Notes under the pieces: generated by a model
What the model saw: only the letters and a program-made list of their open reading frames with translations
What the model was told of the DNA's origin: nothing
Database searches by the model: none
DNA from: Micropterus salmoides
Taxonomy: Eukaryota; Chordata; Actinopteri; Centrarchiformes; Centrarchidae
Assembly: GCF_014851395.1 (NCBI RefSeq)
Contig: NW_024042261.1
Location: forward strand, 40,571,499-40,635,498
DNA length: 64,000 nucleotides
Direction: 5' to 3'
Shown here: piece by piece, positions 24,863-36,280 of the stretch
Numbering within the stretch: position 1 is the stretch's first letter
How the letters are laid out: each line of letters starts with the position of its first letter
Translations under genes and position numbers: made by a program

Positions 24863-27800
24863 TTGACTTCTCTATAGTTGATCCGAGGACCCGTAAACAT
24901 TCCGAGGTACAGCCAATCACAATCTGCCATGTCATCATGCAAACGCCAATCACGTTACGTGACGTTACCGACCCCGAGCAGATCTGGTACCTACAGGACA
25001 CGTCACGCCCCTTTTGCTTCCAGAATGCCGGCATGCATCTAAAACCACACACTGGGGCAGCAGCAGCATGTAAAAAAGCAAAGCCGGTGTGATGACGGCT
25101 CTTCTTTACAGCAGTATTGCGGGATCTCTGTTTAAAAAGGGCTGCTGACCGACATCCTGCTGCTTGTTGTCCCTTTGTAATCACATATGTAAACAGGGTC
25201 AGGTGTTAGCTTTCGAAGATTTTCAAAGTGAACACGTGTTATTCAACTCACAGCTGCCCAAAAAAAAAGAGTTCAGTGTTTTATCTGGTTAAATCGCCAC
25301 TTAAGCTTGACAAACTACATTGTTTGAAAGCACAAAGCCACAGGTTTCATCAGTGTGAACTATCTTAAGGTCCCAGTGTCACTACAGAAAAAAAAGAAGC
25401 GAGCATAAAAATCTGTAATTTTCACCATGTTTGTACTTCTGTAAATTTGGTTCAATATCTATAAGACTAACTCTGCATTTTTGATAGTAAACAGTTGGTA
25501 GAAGTGGAGTTTTCTTTCAGAGGAGACCGTGATTGAGACTGTTTGAAGGTTCAAGTCACAAGCAAGTGCACACAATAGGGGTGCTTGAAAATCAGATGAG
25601 TGACTTTCCAACTGTTCAACAACAGATTTATAAATAACATTCAGCTGGTAGTTCACATATCCAGAGCCAGAGCCAGAGCTTTGTATCCAACAGTCTCCCA
25701 GTGGACAGACGACATATGATGACTCTACTGGATTCAGCAGGAAGTATTCTCCAGTTAACCAATACGATATTTTACAGTTTTAACTAGTAAAATGTAAATT
25801 CCACTCACACAGCTGTGACACTCAGTGCCTGCAGGTGGCGGACGTTTTAAAACTGCAGCAGCTGTTACTTTCCTTGCCTGCAGGTGCAGCAGGTTGAACT
25901 GGAACTGTTGGACTGCAGTTTGACTGAACCTGGTTTCAACCAGTTTAACACCAATGACACAGTGTGTCCTTGATTTTCTTTTTTAAATCTGACAATGAGG
26001 TTATGGGAGACGAAAACGAAACAGAAAGACACAAAGAGGGGAGGTGAAGCAGAGAAATCGAGTGAAAGACAGGAGGGACTAAAAGGCAAATAGAAAAGAA
26101 AGACAGACGGGAATAAAGCAACTGGAAGGAGAGACAGAAAAGGGAGGTCAGATGAGGCAGAGATGTAAAGGAGGCAGACGAGAGCAAAAGGAAGACAAGC
26201 CGAAAAGAGATGGAGAGAGAAAGAGACAGAAAAACAGATGGAAAGAAAAGAGAGACATGAGAGGAAAACCCAGACAGACTGAGGTGAAGAACGAAAGGCA
26301 CAGACACCCAAATCGAAACAGAGAGACGATTCGCAATCAGCCCATGTCTGTACCACTCCCCCTCGTCTTCCTCCCATCCCACCCTCCCTCCATTTTGTGG
26401 TCCTCCTCTGTCTGATGCTGTTCCAACACCTCCGGGCTTCAGCCTCACATCCACCATCCAACACACTAATGCTGCTCTGCTGCTGCGGCGTAATCACCCA
26501 CCGAGAAAAGAAATGCACCCAAAATAAAGAGAGGCTGAAACAAAGACGACCCCGGTGGGTTCTGTCTCGTGTGGCTGAACGTGCCTCAAACAGCTCGGCA
26601 GAATCCACTACAAACATTTATTAATACTATAATGTCTGTTTAAAGCTGCAATGTTGAGGATTGTTATTCTTCAGGGTATTGCTATTGGATTAATCCTTAA
26701 ATCCTGGTTTAATGACGGTAAACCAGTGAATCCAGGGTTGAGATGATCAGTCACCTCCATCTCACACCTGCATTGTCTGAACTACATTTTCCCACGAATT
26801 AAGGCCCCGTTGCTTGTTGTGCCACCCTTTTGCTCCCTGAAAAAGCTTTGGCTGAATCCAAACACCGAGTCTTCTACCCCCACTCATTTAGACTCAAAGT
26901 ATAGAAAAGAACTAGCTCAGACGGCGTGCAAAAGTGCTTCTGCGGTAATTGTTCAAAACACACTCAAAGTTGTGGTGCAATGACAGACGTGATGCTGTTG
27001 CTCTCAGGTTTCTTTCACGTAGGTTAAGTGATATATATTGTGTACAAAGAAGGAAAACAAACAGCCTGTCCTCACCAGAAAAACAGCGTAATGACTCGAT
27101 TATACAGCAGCTTATCACGACCCATATTTACAATGCTGGATGTATTTTGGAGACAGAGGTTTGAGTCCTGTGTCTAAGTTTAAAGTTAAGTAACGTTTTG
27201 GAGATGACGTACGTCACTTGACTTACATTATGTACTTATTTTAACCTCTAAGCAGTTTTGATGCCTAAACCTAACCAAACTACCGCCGTTTCACAACGTT
27301 TACCTCGTGTTGAACATCGTGCCGCTTAGATCACGTGACTTACGTAACAGATGCTGTCACATGTGTCGTATTGGGGCACTTGACAATCGACCTGTTTTGT
27401 TGTTTAAGTATGAGGAGGTGAGATGAAAAGATGACCCCCACACACCTGCCGTGAGATTGTTGGACTGTCTGTTCGGGACGGTTTCAGACGGTCTGACAAG
27501 CACTTCTGTTTGAGTTTCCAGGAAGACTGTAATTGCTGAGAACTGTTCAAATTCACAATTCATCCAGCCCAGAGGGAGCCTTAGGACTTCCTGCTGACTT
27601 TGAAAGGGTCAGCTTGAGTTAAGAACTTGCATACATATTGATGAAAACAAGTTAGAGCTCATAGCTCTTTGCACATTTTATCCCCTTATGACTTGAAGTA
27701 ATGACAGTGAGCACTTCAGACACGTCACAGTACTGAAGGCCTCAGTGTGCAAGTCCAATTGGTGGAAATTTGGATTCAACCTTTCCAGCACTTTGGAGAT

Positions 27801-28007
27801 ATTTGCGACCCAGCAGCACACGGCTGTCTTGTCACTACTGGTCTAATTTGTTTATTTAAATCAAAATCAAATCAAAATTCTTTATATTTAAATTGCACTG
27901 CATTCGGTCAGTTAACTGTTGGAAGCAACTGCAAAAGGAGTCTCAAAACATAAATCATCATCAATGATGATGATCAAAATGCGTTACCGTGGACAAGCGT
28001 GCAGAAA
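24863..28007. other. Non-coding with a polypurine block
   Basis: The + strand is purine-rich from about 25990 to 26330, with AGACAGA/GAAAGAGA words. Its complement produces overlapping 250- and 173-codon Phe/Ser/Leu-rich frames that I regard as artefacts. GAGCCAGAGCCAGAGCC near 25660 is a small hexamer run. No gene recognised. Confidence 0.4.
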
Positions 28008-28295
28008 ATGTAAATGTATAGCGCCTTTCTAGTCTTTTCGACCACTCAAAGCGCTTTTACACTACATCTGCATTCACCAGTCATTCACATTCATACACTG
28101 AGCCTAAGTGCTCAAACAGAAACTAACATTCACACTCACTCATACACTGGCGGAATAGCCGCCAGGGGCAAATCGGGGTTCAGTATCTTGCCCAAGGACA
28201 CTTCGACATGCAACCAGGGGGGAGCCAGGGATTGAACCGCCGACCTTCCGATTAACGGCCAACCCGCTCTACCTCCTGAGCCACAGGCACCCCCA
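28008..28295 (-). mobile_element. tRNA-derived SINE, near full length
   Basis: Read on the - strand it starts with GTGCCTGTGGCTCAGGAGGT (A box) and AGAGCGGGTTGGCCGTTAAT, then has a B box in GGCGGTTCAATCCC. The head resembles tRNA-Asn(GTT). The body continues with GCATGTCGAAGTGTCCTTGG and ends with the tail CGAAAAGACTAGAAAGGCGC. A 5'-truncated relative in the opposite orientation sits at 54205-54414. A/T-rich AAAAT occurs on both flanks. Confidence 0.75.
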
Positions 28296-29347
28296 AAATA
28301 GAGCCAAAATTTAAAGGAAAACAAGAGTAGCTATTGAACAAAGAATGGTTAGGTAGAGTGATGTTAGCTGAGTCATGCGAGAGCACTAGAAATAAACAGA
28401 GTGCATGCAAATAGTTTTTATAGTTTGTTCATATCATGCAGGAATGACTGCATTTGTAAAACTTTTAAAAGGTCATTTTAGAAATGAAAGAAGATTCTTC
28501 AAGGTCCTGCAGACAGTTAACATCACAGAAAGAAAGAGAGAAGGTCAAATAAGAGAGTAGAGACTACTGGAATATAACAGAGCAGTGGAGATTCTACTGC
28601 TGAATGTGAACTATGTTGATGAAGACAGCCATCCAAAGCTGAATTATTGATTAGCAGAGTATTAAATCAAGAGCTTGATAATCTCTCTTTCCAAACAGTG
28701 TGAGCAAACATGTCGCTGAACAAATTAAAGCCGTTCTTCCTCTGTTGTAACTGCAAACACACCCTGTAGACCCAAAATGCCCAGCGTCGAGCAGCTCCAA
28801 TAAATCAGTCACTGACGAAGTCCAATGAACTGAATGAATGAAAGATAAATTATGCAGTTCTGCACATAGCCGAAAGTACACGGAGTGCACAGTGTTGCCG
28901 CTAGCCATTGCATCGGTGTCACCGAGACTAATTTCTGTACGTTTGGTGCACCTGCTGCATAACACTTTGATTCAAAAACTGCCTGTGAGTAAGAGTGTGC
29001 AGCTGTTTCTGTGCTAAGGTGGAGGTGTCCATTTCTATCCTGAGGCTACAAGCAGGAAGAGTAAATGAGCTGTGTGCATCAGAGTTAATTGGCTTCCAGC
29101 AATTTATACCTCAGAGTTGTAAACAAGAGACGGTGCAGCACTGAGGCAGGAGAAGGAGGAGGAGGAGGAGGCCACTCATGCCACAGGATAGTTGGAGAAC
29201 TCGTCAGGTCCTGTTAACTTGCAGGACTGCATTTAAACCTGGACTTGTAAAACATCTCAAAAAACATGAGAGAGCAATCACATGTTCCCTTTGCTTATCG
29301 TAAAGTCACAAAACATACTCCTATTGGCAAAAACTAGGTGTCCTCTA
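28296..29347. other. Non-coding, probably intronic
   Basis: No gene recognised. A GGA triplet run lies near 29150-29170. Confidence 0.4.
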
Positions 29348-29617
29348 GTGTTGTAGTACTCGAGACCGGTCTTAAGACCACTTTTTAATGGTCTTGTCTC
29401 GGTCTCGGACATGGAGGACTCTGGATTTTATTTCAAGACCAGTCAAGACCGTAACTTTGAGAGAATATCAATAAATTGCTGTGAAAAGATGTGGATCTTT
29501 CAGATCAGTTTGAGAAGCACCTCTGATCTCGTTGCACATTTTATTGTGTGTCATGTAATGTGGGGAACTGGTCTTGGTCTCGACATGATCCGGTTTGGGT
29601 GGTCTTGACTACAACAC
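29348..29617 (+). mobile_element. Non-autonomous DNA element, GAGACC family, copy 2
   Basis: Left end GTGTTGTAGTACTCGAGACC; right end GGTCTTGACTACAACAC, flanked by TA on both sides (29346-29347, 29618-29619). It shares long segments with copy 1 at 648-1090 but lacks its middle portion, so one is a deletion derivative of the other. Confidence 0.7.
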
Positions 29618-30516
29618 TAAAGTAGCCCTTCGTGTCAGGTGGTTGCAGTTTGGTTAGGTTTAGGAAAAGATCGTGTTTTGCGTTAAAATCAGTATGTTAG
29701 TTACGTGCACGTTAAAGTAAGTCGGTCTCCTGGCCGTCCAGTAAGACATCCAGTTGGTCAGTCTGTCAGATGTGGCAACGACATAGTGAGATTATCTGGA
29801 GCATGTGATGTGTTGTGTTTACACCTCTCTCTCTCTCTGTCTGTCTGCCTCGCTCGCCCCTCCGTCTCCCCTGTGTGATTGTTTCTCCACCTGAGTGCCT
29901 CCTTCAGTCTGACTCACTCTTTCACCATCTCCTCTGAGAGCGTGTGACTGCGTTCACTAAACGTCTGGTGCTCGCCACCGTTTCTCACAGCTGAAAGTCG
30001 CTTACTCCACATCAGCGGGTGACTCACAGATTCATTGATCTGCTGATTCATTCATTAAATTCTCCAAAGGTGTTACAACCGAATAGTGTTTAAAGGAGAA
30101 GTCTGCTAGACATTTCCTCTTATTGTCCCACTGGGGGACATGTTCCTTCATCACCACGAACACACACGCACCGTCCTGCTGCCACAGATACTCACTGAAG
30201 CGCCACATGTGGATTCATCCGCCGCTGAAGATAGTCCCGTACAAACATATCGTTTCCTCCTGTTTGAGTAACGTTTGCTACAGTTCTCTGCTGACATGAC
30301 GGAGCCTTTAAAAAAAAAGAAAGAAAGAAAATACATTTGTGGGGCGTTTTTAAAGATTTACGTCTTCAGGAGGGATCAGCGGGCAGAGAGCCACGGACAG
30401 GGTAGAGATGTCATAAAGTACTGGGAGATGAACTTTTTTCATAGGATGTGAGGAAAATAAGACAAATATAGAACAACACCAGACTTATCCTAGGAATGTG
30501 TATTACAGGCTATTAT
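29618..30516. other. Non-coding, probably intronic
   Basis: Pyrimidine-rich 29825-29945. The words TTTCCTCCTGTTTGAGTAAC (about 30253) and CCTTTAAAA... TTTTTAAAGATT recur near 52068-52160, indicating an old dispersed repeat. No gene recognised. Confidence 0.4.
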
Positions 30517-30520
30517 TTAA

Positions 30521-31226
30521 AGAGGTGGTATTCTGCTCATTTCCAGGTTCCTCATCTTATTTAGAGTTTGTACCAGAACAGGTTTACATGGTTATATATT
30601 TGTCCTACTGCACATTGCTGCAGCTCCTCTTTTCAGCCTGTGTTGAAGGCTTCGTTTTAGCTGTGGAGTGATGCATCTTGTCTCTAAATGATCTTTGTTG
30701 GGAGTTGCACATGCTCACTTCCTAGTTAAGGACTACTAGCCAATCAGAAGCAGAGAAGGGCGGGTCGGCGAGAAGCCGGTAAACGGCTCGGGTTCAGCCG
30801 TACGTGTTGCCGACCGGCTCGGACTGGAGCGAGAGTTTCAGAGCGGTGAGTTATTAATCTGTATCCATAAAGTTTTAACTGAGCTCTGTCTCTACATCAC
30901 AGGAACAACTTTCTGTCCACTGACTGCCTGGAGGGCAGCTAGTGTTTGGAAGGGAGAGGAGAGCTGTGTGCTGCAGCTCGCTGTTTCTGAGGGCGTGTCG
31001 GAGTAGCCGCTCGGCGAGCGTTATGACACTTATTTTCTTGTGACATCACAAGAAAGGGAAGTAAAGGCTGGACTACAAACGAGCTGTTTTCAGTTCAGAG
31101 CAGAGTTTTCTGTGGGAGATGGGTACTGGACTTTGGGCTTTTTCACGTTGCCAACCTACATGCACAAAAAAGGAATATAACTCAATAAAGGAGAGGGGAA
31201 AATTCAAAAAGCAGAATACCACCTCT
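30521..31226. mobile_element. piggyBac-like MITE (TTAA target)
   Basis: Flanked by TTAA at 30517-30520 and 31227-31230. Left end AGAGGTGGTATTCTGCT and right end AGCAGAATACCACCTCT are exact inverted repeats of 17 bp. Length 706 bp, no transposase frame. The interior near 30770-30840 is locally CG-rich. Its right-hand TTAA is also the left-hand TTAA of the next element. Confidence 0.8.
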
Positions 31227-31230
31227 TTAA

Positions 31231-31521
31231 AGGACAGGCGTGTAGGATTTAGGAGGCTCTATTGGCAGAAATGGAATATTCATAATTATGTTTTCATAAC
31301 TTAAACTAAGAATAGTTGTGTTTTCGTTAGACCTTACCTTAGAATGAACCCTTCGTATCGGCATATGGAGCAGGTCCTCTTCCACGGAGTCCACCACGTT
31401 GCACCGCCATGTTTCCACAGATGCCCTTTTGTGTTGTTACGTTCCCTGAAGGCCACCGTAGGTTCTTCTACATGCTTGGAAAGGGAAGAGTTGAGGGCAT
31501 GAAATCCTACACCCTGGTCCG
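31231..31521. mobile_element. piggyBac-like MITE sharing a TTAA with its neighbour
   Basis: Flanked by TTAA at 31227-31230 and 31522-31525. Left end AGGACAGGCGTGTAGGATTT; right end read in reverse CGGACCAGGGTGTAGGATTT. Length 291 bp, no frame of interest. Related ends occur at 38485 and 59613. Confidence 0.75.
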
Positions 31522-31525
31522 TTAA

Positions 31526-32582
31526 AGTAGACTACTGCTGAGAATACTGATACTGAGTTCTGGTCAGTTTTTACATCTATTCCTGCTGGTAGCAGTGGGA
31601 GCATGTTAAAGCATCTTAGACTTTTGTGATTTTAACCACATTGCACGGAAGTTATATTTGTTTTTTTGTCTATATCCACAACAGTTAAACATTTAAGTCA
31701 GTATTTAAGGGGCACTTAAATAAAGGGTACTGCTCCGCCTTTTGGAAACAAAAGTATCTTTGTTGATGATGCGATAGTGATTTTTGTTCTGAAGGCGTAT
31801 ACAGGGCTTGGAGAGTCTAGTCTGGAAATGTAGGACCCAGTTTATTAGAGCTTGGTCCACACCAGGGACTCAAAGTCAGGATATCTCAAGTCTGAATAAT
31901 CTGTTCATAATTTGTTTCTCATCATCTTTATGGACGTGAAATACTAAACCCCTTGAGTACGTTGAACAGTGATTGTTTTTAATTAGAATTTCTGGTATTT
32001 GGATACAATATTGAACATGCACCCGCGACCCTGTACGCAGGATAAGCGGTTGATGATGGATGGATGGATTGAACATGCATTGTCATGTTTCTGAAACAAC
32101 GAATCTGAGCTGAATGCGACTGTCAAACAGAAAGCGATTTAAATATCTGCACAGCTACCAGCTGAGGGTCGTTGAAAGCAATAAACACCAGCAGATGAAA
32201 GTTGAGGAGCAAACTCCTAACAGACTAAAACCTGCAGCTTTTATTGCCGTTGTCTGGTGCGTCTCAGCCCCTTCACTTAAAAAGAAAAAAGCAGGGGTGC
32301 CTGTGTCCCACATCAGATCACGCAGGGTGTGAATTCTGGAAGTGTGACTGATTAGGAAACATCATAATTGCATTGCATTTCCCGCCGAGATTCTCAGTTT
32401 TGTTAAACTTCATTCCCCATTCAATGCACGGTCTAGACCAGACTAATTGAGTGTCTACGGTGTTGATTCAGACTATTAACCATCTGTGCCTCTTCCTCCC
32501 TCTCTCTCTCTTTGCCCCTCTTCTCATCCCTCTTTCGTCACCCATGCTCCCTCCTCTCCCCCCATCTCTCTTTTCTCTGCAG
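31526..32582. other. End of the putative first intron of the AKAP-like gene
   Basis: Contains the fish repeat core CCCGCGACCCTGTACGCAGG ... GGATAAGCGG and ATGGATGGATGG (32022-32069). It ends in a long pyrimidine tract (32487-32580) leading to TTTTCTCTGCAG, a textbook acceptor. Confidence 0.5.
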
Positions 32583-32602
32583 GAGTTTGGAGGACTAGTA
32601 GA

Positions 32603-32653
32603 ATGCTGAGTATCTTTCCTCCTCGCAACTGTTCTCCACCCTGCTCTCCATGA
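32603..32653 (+). other. Upstream ORF in the 5' UTR of the AKAP-like gene
   Basis: An ATG 184 bases before the main start opens a 16-codon frame ending at TGA 32651-32653. A second, two-codon frame (ATG ACC TGA) begins at 32650 and overlaps it. Neither overlaps the main start. Such upstream frames usually lower translation of the main frame, but no effect has been shown here. Confidence 0.6.
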
Positions 32654-32786
32654 CCTGAGAGCGCCACCACAGCGGGAGGAACGAAACACCAGAGAGAGAG
32701 AGAGAGGAAGAGGAGGGCAGAAGGCCAGGGACGGAAGGAAGGGACACACTTTTTTTTGTTGTTGTTGTTTGTTTTCCCTTTCCGAA

Positions 32787-35700
32787 ATGGCGGCGACGGA
32801 GGCCAATGCGGCGCCGGTGGTCCAGGAAGATGGGAAAACCCCAGAGAGCAAGCCGGCAGAGGCAGAGCAACCGGCTAAAAACGCCAACGCAAACTCAGAG
32901 ACTGTCAACAGTGAAGTTGTCGATAAAGATGGCACTCCTGTCAACAGCGAGGTTGTAGATAACAAAGAGACTGTGACGAACGACACAGCGGCGGCGGCGG
33001 CGGCGGCTGAGGAGGGAGAAGCAGCGGCACCTCCTCAGAGCTCGGAAAACGCCTCCTCTCCTGAGCCCAAGACCTCGTTCCTGGACTCTTTCCTCAACAA
33101 GAGTGGCCTGGGAAAGGTGATGGGAGGAAGGAAGAAGAAAGAGCATGCCACAGCCGCTGGAGGAGGAGAGGAGAACGCAGCTGAGGGAGGGGAGAAGGAG
33201 GGAGAGAAAGGAGGCGAGGAGGCTGCAGCAGCTGAGGGAGGAGCAGAGGGAGGTGCAGAAGAAGAAGCAGCAATAGAGAAAGCTCCTGAAAATGGAGAAA
33301 AGGAGGAGGAGAAGAAAGCAGAGAAGGGCAAACCGGTGGAGGCGAAATCCACAGTTCGAGATCTGATCAGGAAGCCGGTGGCGAGGATCTTCTCCCATCG
33401 CAGCACCGAGAAGAAGGACGGCGCCGCCGCAGAACCCCTGAAACAAGTAAAGGTTCGGTCCAAGTCTCTGGACCGACTGGAGGATCCAGAAGCACTTAAC
33501 ACCGCAGACTCCACCATAGAGGAGGGAGGAGCGTCAGGGGGAGCAGAGGGAGGCGCAGAGGAAGAACAGAAAGCCTCATCCTCCTCGACAGCCACCAAGC
33601 ACATGAAGCGCTGGCACTCCTTCAAGAAGCTCATGGCTCAGAAGGCGCACAAGAAAAGTGGAGGAGGAGGCGGAGAAGACTGTAAGGAGGAGGGAGCAGA
33701 AGCAGAAGGAGGCGGCGGAGACTCCTCCACACTGGATTCCAAGGAGTCGGGGCAGAAGAGGTGGAAGCTGAAACGCTCCTGGACCTTCCAGGGCCTGAAG
33801 AGGGACACATCCATGGTCGGCATCAGCGGCAAGGCCAAGGGCTCCGACAAAGACTCCGCTGACAACGTGAAGCCAGAGGAGGTGGCGGCAGTGGGAGGAG
33901 CTGAGGGAGGAGAGGAGGCTAAGGCAGAGGGAGGAGCAGAGGAGGCCAAGACGGAGCAAGGGGAGGAGAAGGAGAAGGCTGAAGGAGGGGAAGAGGTGAA
34001 GGAAACAACGGCGGGAGGTGGCACGGTGACGCACCACGCCAACGAGATCTGGACCTCCTTCAAGAAGCGGGTCATCCCCAAGTCCAAACGCGCCAACACA
34101 GAGTGCGCCCCCAGCGGGGAGGAGGACGCAACTGCAGCTGCCGCCTCAGGTGACGGGACACAAATACACAGTTAGAGTAGAGCGATGACGACAAGTTGCA
34201 AATCAGTAACCCCTATATTACATTCAGAGAGGTGAGGTAGGAGACATTTTCCCTCTAAACCTCTCAGATAGTTCCATTTAAACAACTGCCTGAGGCCCAC
34301 ACTGCTTCAATCATCCAATGTTATACAAACATATTAGAGAAAAGTCCACAAAATGAAAACAAATGTGTGTGAACTGAAGTTCCTCTACAGCAGGATTGGT
34401 GTGTAACCAATCCTGCTGTAGAGGTTTATCCCTACAGTTTTTGTTTCATGCCAACATTCATTTTCATCACACAAGCTGTATTAAATGAGCAGACGTTCAC
34501 ATGTTGAACCAAACCTTACATATGTAGCCAAGAGTCTTTAAAACAACAAGCTTTTTGCTCAGTATCACCCGGTTGGATATGTAAGTCATTGAAAGGTTCA
34601 CACTCAGACGCTGTGTCCACACTCAATTCGCCTCTAACCAGGGAGCGCCAGACAGGAGTTTGCGGCTTGCTAACTCTGGGAGAGGTAATGTAATTGAACA
34701 TTCTCCCAAATAAAATATTCAACGTCTGATGTGAAATTCAAATCACACTGTAGCTTCAGTCAACAGTAAAGACTAAATTTAGCGTGCTTCTTGCCCCTGG
34801 CTGCATAAAGAATATGGTACAAAAATACAGAACCCCGGGCTCATTGTATTTATAAGATTTATTTAAGCTCAGAACATTTTCGCCTAAATTTCTCTTGCAA
34901 TGAGAACAGCTCATGTTCAGAGGAAAGCATATGAAGCCAAAAGTGGCCAGAAAACACTGAGAGATGCTGAATGTGCAAAAAATACAGAGCATTGCGAAAT
35001 CTGATTTCCACCTGGAGTTTTGTGATAGTGATTTATCAAATGTAGCTGGTGAGGAAAGTTGAGTCTTGAGCACCCAAAGAGCCAGAGACTTTTCAGGCGT
35101 TGCTACACAGACACCCAAGCTGAGCTAAAAGCAGAGTAAATTCTGGACTTACATTTCCCTCTAGTGGCCAAAAATATATTAAAGCAGCGTTAAATATCTG
35201 TATCACCTTGTAAAAGAGGTGAAGTGTTGTTTCTCTTAAAAGTAATTTTAATTATTTTTAGGTTTTATCAATGAAAATCTCATTCTACATAAAGAAGCTT
35301 TAACCCTGAATCTCTTCTTCCCTCCAGGTGAGGAGGGAGCAGCAGAGGAGGGCAAAGATGGCAAGACAGCCAAGGCCAAGCGCACACATTTTGGCCGTGC
35401 AGTTTCCCTGAAGAACTTCATCCTACGAAAGGGCAAGTCCACTAGTGTGGACCTGGGTGAGGGCACCAAGGAAGAAGAGGAGGCCGCGGACAGAGGAGAC
35501 GCAGCGGAGGAAGGAGGTGCTGACGGTGAAGCCGCCACAGCGGCCGAGGAGACCAATGACAAGGATGCAGAGGCGGCTGAGAAGACGGAGGCGGTGGAGA
35601 GCGGAGGAGAGGCAGCAGGGAGCGAAGGGGAGGCGGGGAAGGAGGTGGAGGAGACACCGGCCGACGCACCGGTCACCAATGGGGAGAACGGCTGCTCCAA

Positions 35701-36280
35701 CGGCACAGCAGAGGAGCACGCCACACACAATCACCAGGAGGAGGAGGAGGAGAAGACGACGGGGGGCAGCCCCGTGAAGAAGACCAAGGAGGCAGCAGGA
35801 GCGAAAGAGGAGGCCAACGCCAAGATCATCAACGCCACGGCGGCTGTGAACAGCGGTGAGTTAGAGCACGCCGACCGGGACTCTGATGAGCCACTAAACA
35901 GCCGCAGCAAAGACGGAGATACTAACAACAGACAACAACAACAAGGGCCAGCAGTAACAAACAATAGCAGTGAGCAAACTAAAAGCAGCCGCCAAGAACC
36001 TGAGCTAGCACTAGCCGTTGGCAGGGAGGAGGAGGAGGAGGAAGGGGCGGGAGGGGAGGCAGAGTCGCCACAAAATGGAGGTTGTGACGATGGTGCAGGG
36101 TCATGTGACCAGGGAGAGAGGGAGGAGGAGGAGGAGGAGGAGATGAGGAAGAGGGATCTTCGAGATGCAGCAGTGGCCATCGTTCAGAACGTGATGTCAG
36201 CGGCAACTGACCAATTAGAAAGGGAGCTGTGCGTCGACAACGGCCTAAATGGATGTCACGACGCCGACGTGCGACACTAA
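32787..36280 (+). CDS. AKAP-like acidic scaffold protein (long form, two coding exons)
   Basis: Coding segments are 32787-34149 and 35328-36280 (771 codons plus stop). The exon begins at 32583 after TTTTCTCTGCAG. The start is the first in-frame ATG, has G at -3 and +4, and follows an in-frame stop at 32607, so it is secure. The intron is CAG|GTGACG to CCTCCAG|GTGAGG and keeps frame (A-S-G-E-E-G). The protein is rich in Glu, Ala and Gly and punctuated by basic/aromatic patches: SFLDSFLNKSGLGKV (about 96), VRDLIRKPVARIFSHRS (about 190), KHMKRWHSFKKLMAQK (about 271), RWKLKRSWTFQGLKR (about 325), IWTSFKKRVIPKSKR (about 421) and GRAVSLKNFILRKGK (about 477). These recall the membrane- and calmodulin-binding basic domains of gravin and AKAP5. 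Residues about 732-757 (AAVAIVQNVMSAATDQLERE) form an amphipathic helix close to the AKAP5/AKAP12 RII-binding helix. There is no N-terminal Gly for myristoylation and no membrane span. By family it would tether PKA at the plasma membrane; function is inferred. Confidence 0.7.
34150..35327 (+). other. Intron of the AKAP-like gene
   Basis: GT...AG intron of 1178 bp, phase 1. It holds a perfect hairpin at 34382-34424 and otherwise AT-rich sequence. Antisense frames (such as the 120-codon one at 34756-35118) have no domain. Confidence 0.7.
34382..34424. repeat. Perfect 19-bp hairpin with 5-base loop in the intron
   Basis: CCTCTACAGCAGGATTGGT (34382-34400), loop GTGTA, then the exact reverse complement ACCAATCCTGCTGTAGAGG (34406-34424). 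Both strands would fold. It could be a cruciform, a collapsed MITE, or a structured RNA in the pre-mRNA. The loop and stem are short for a typical pre-miRNA. Confidence 0.95.
35856..35861 (+). promoter_or_regulatory. Candidate alternative splice donor inside the last exon
   Basis: AGCG|GTGAGT matches the U2 donor consensus fully at +1 to +6. It lies within the open reading frame after ...ATAAVNS and leaves phase 1. Use of this site would remove the whole RII-like helix region and could join to the acceptor at 40624. Confidence 0.55.

Noticed and set aside
25865..26617. 250-codon frame on the - strand (and a 173-codon overlapping one)
   Set aside because: Lies on the complement of a polypurine block; Ser/Leu/Phe-rich in two frames at once, no domain, no splice context.
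32895..34099. Several 150-200 codon antisense frames across the AKAP-like exon
   Set aside because: Shadows of a Glu/Ala-rich coding exon read backwards (Ser/Pro/Leu-rich), no family match and no own start context.
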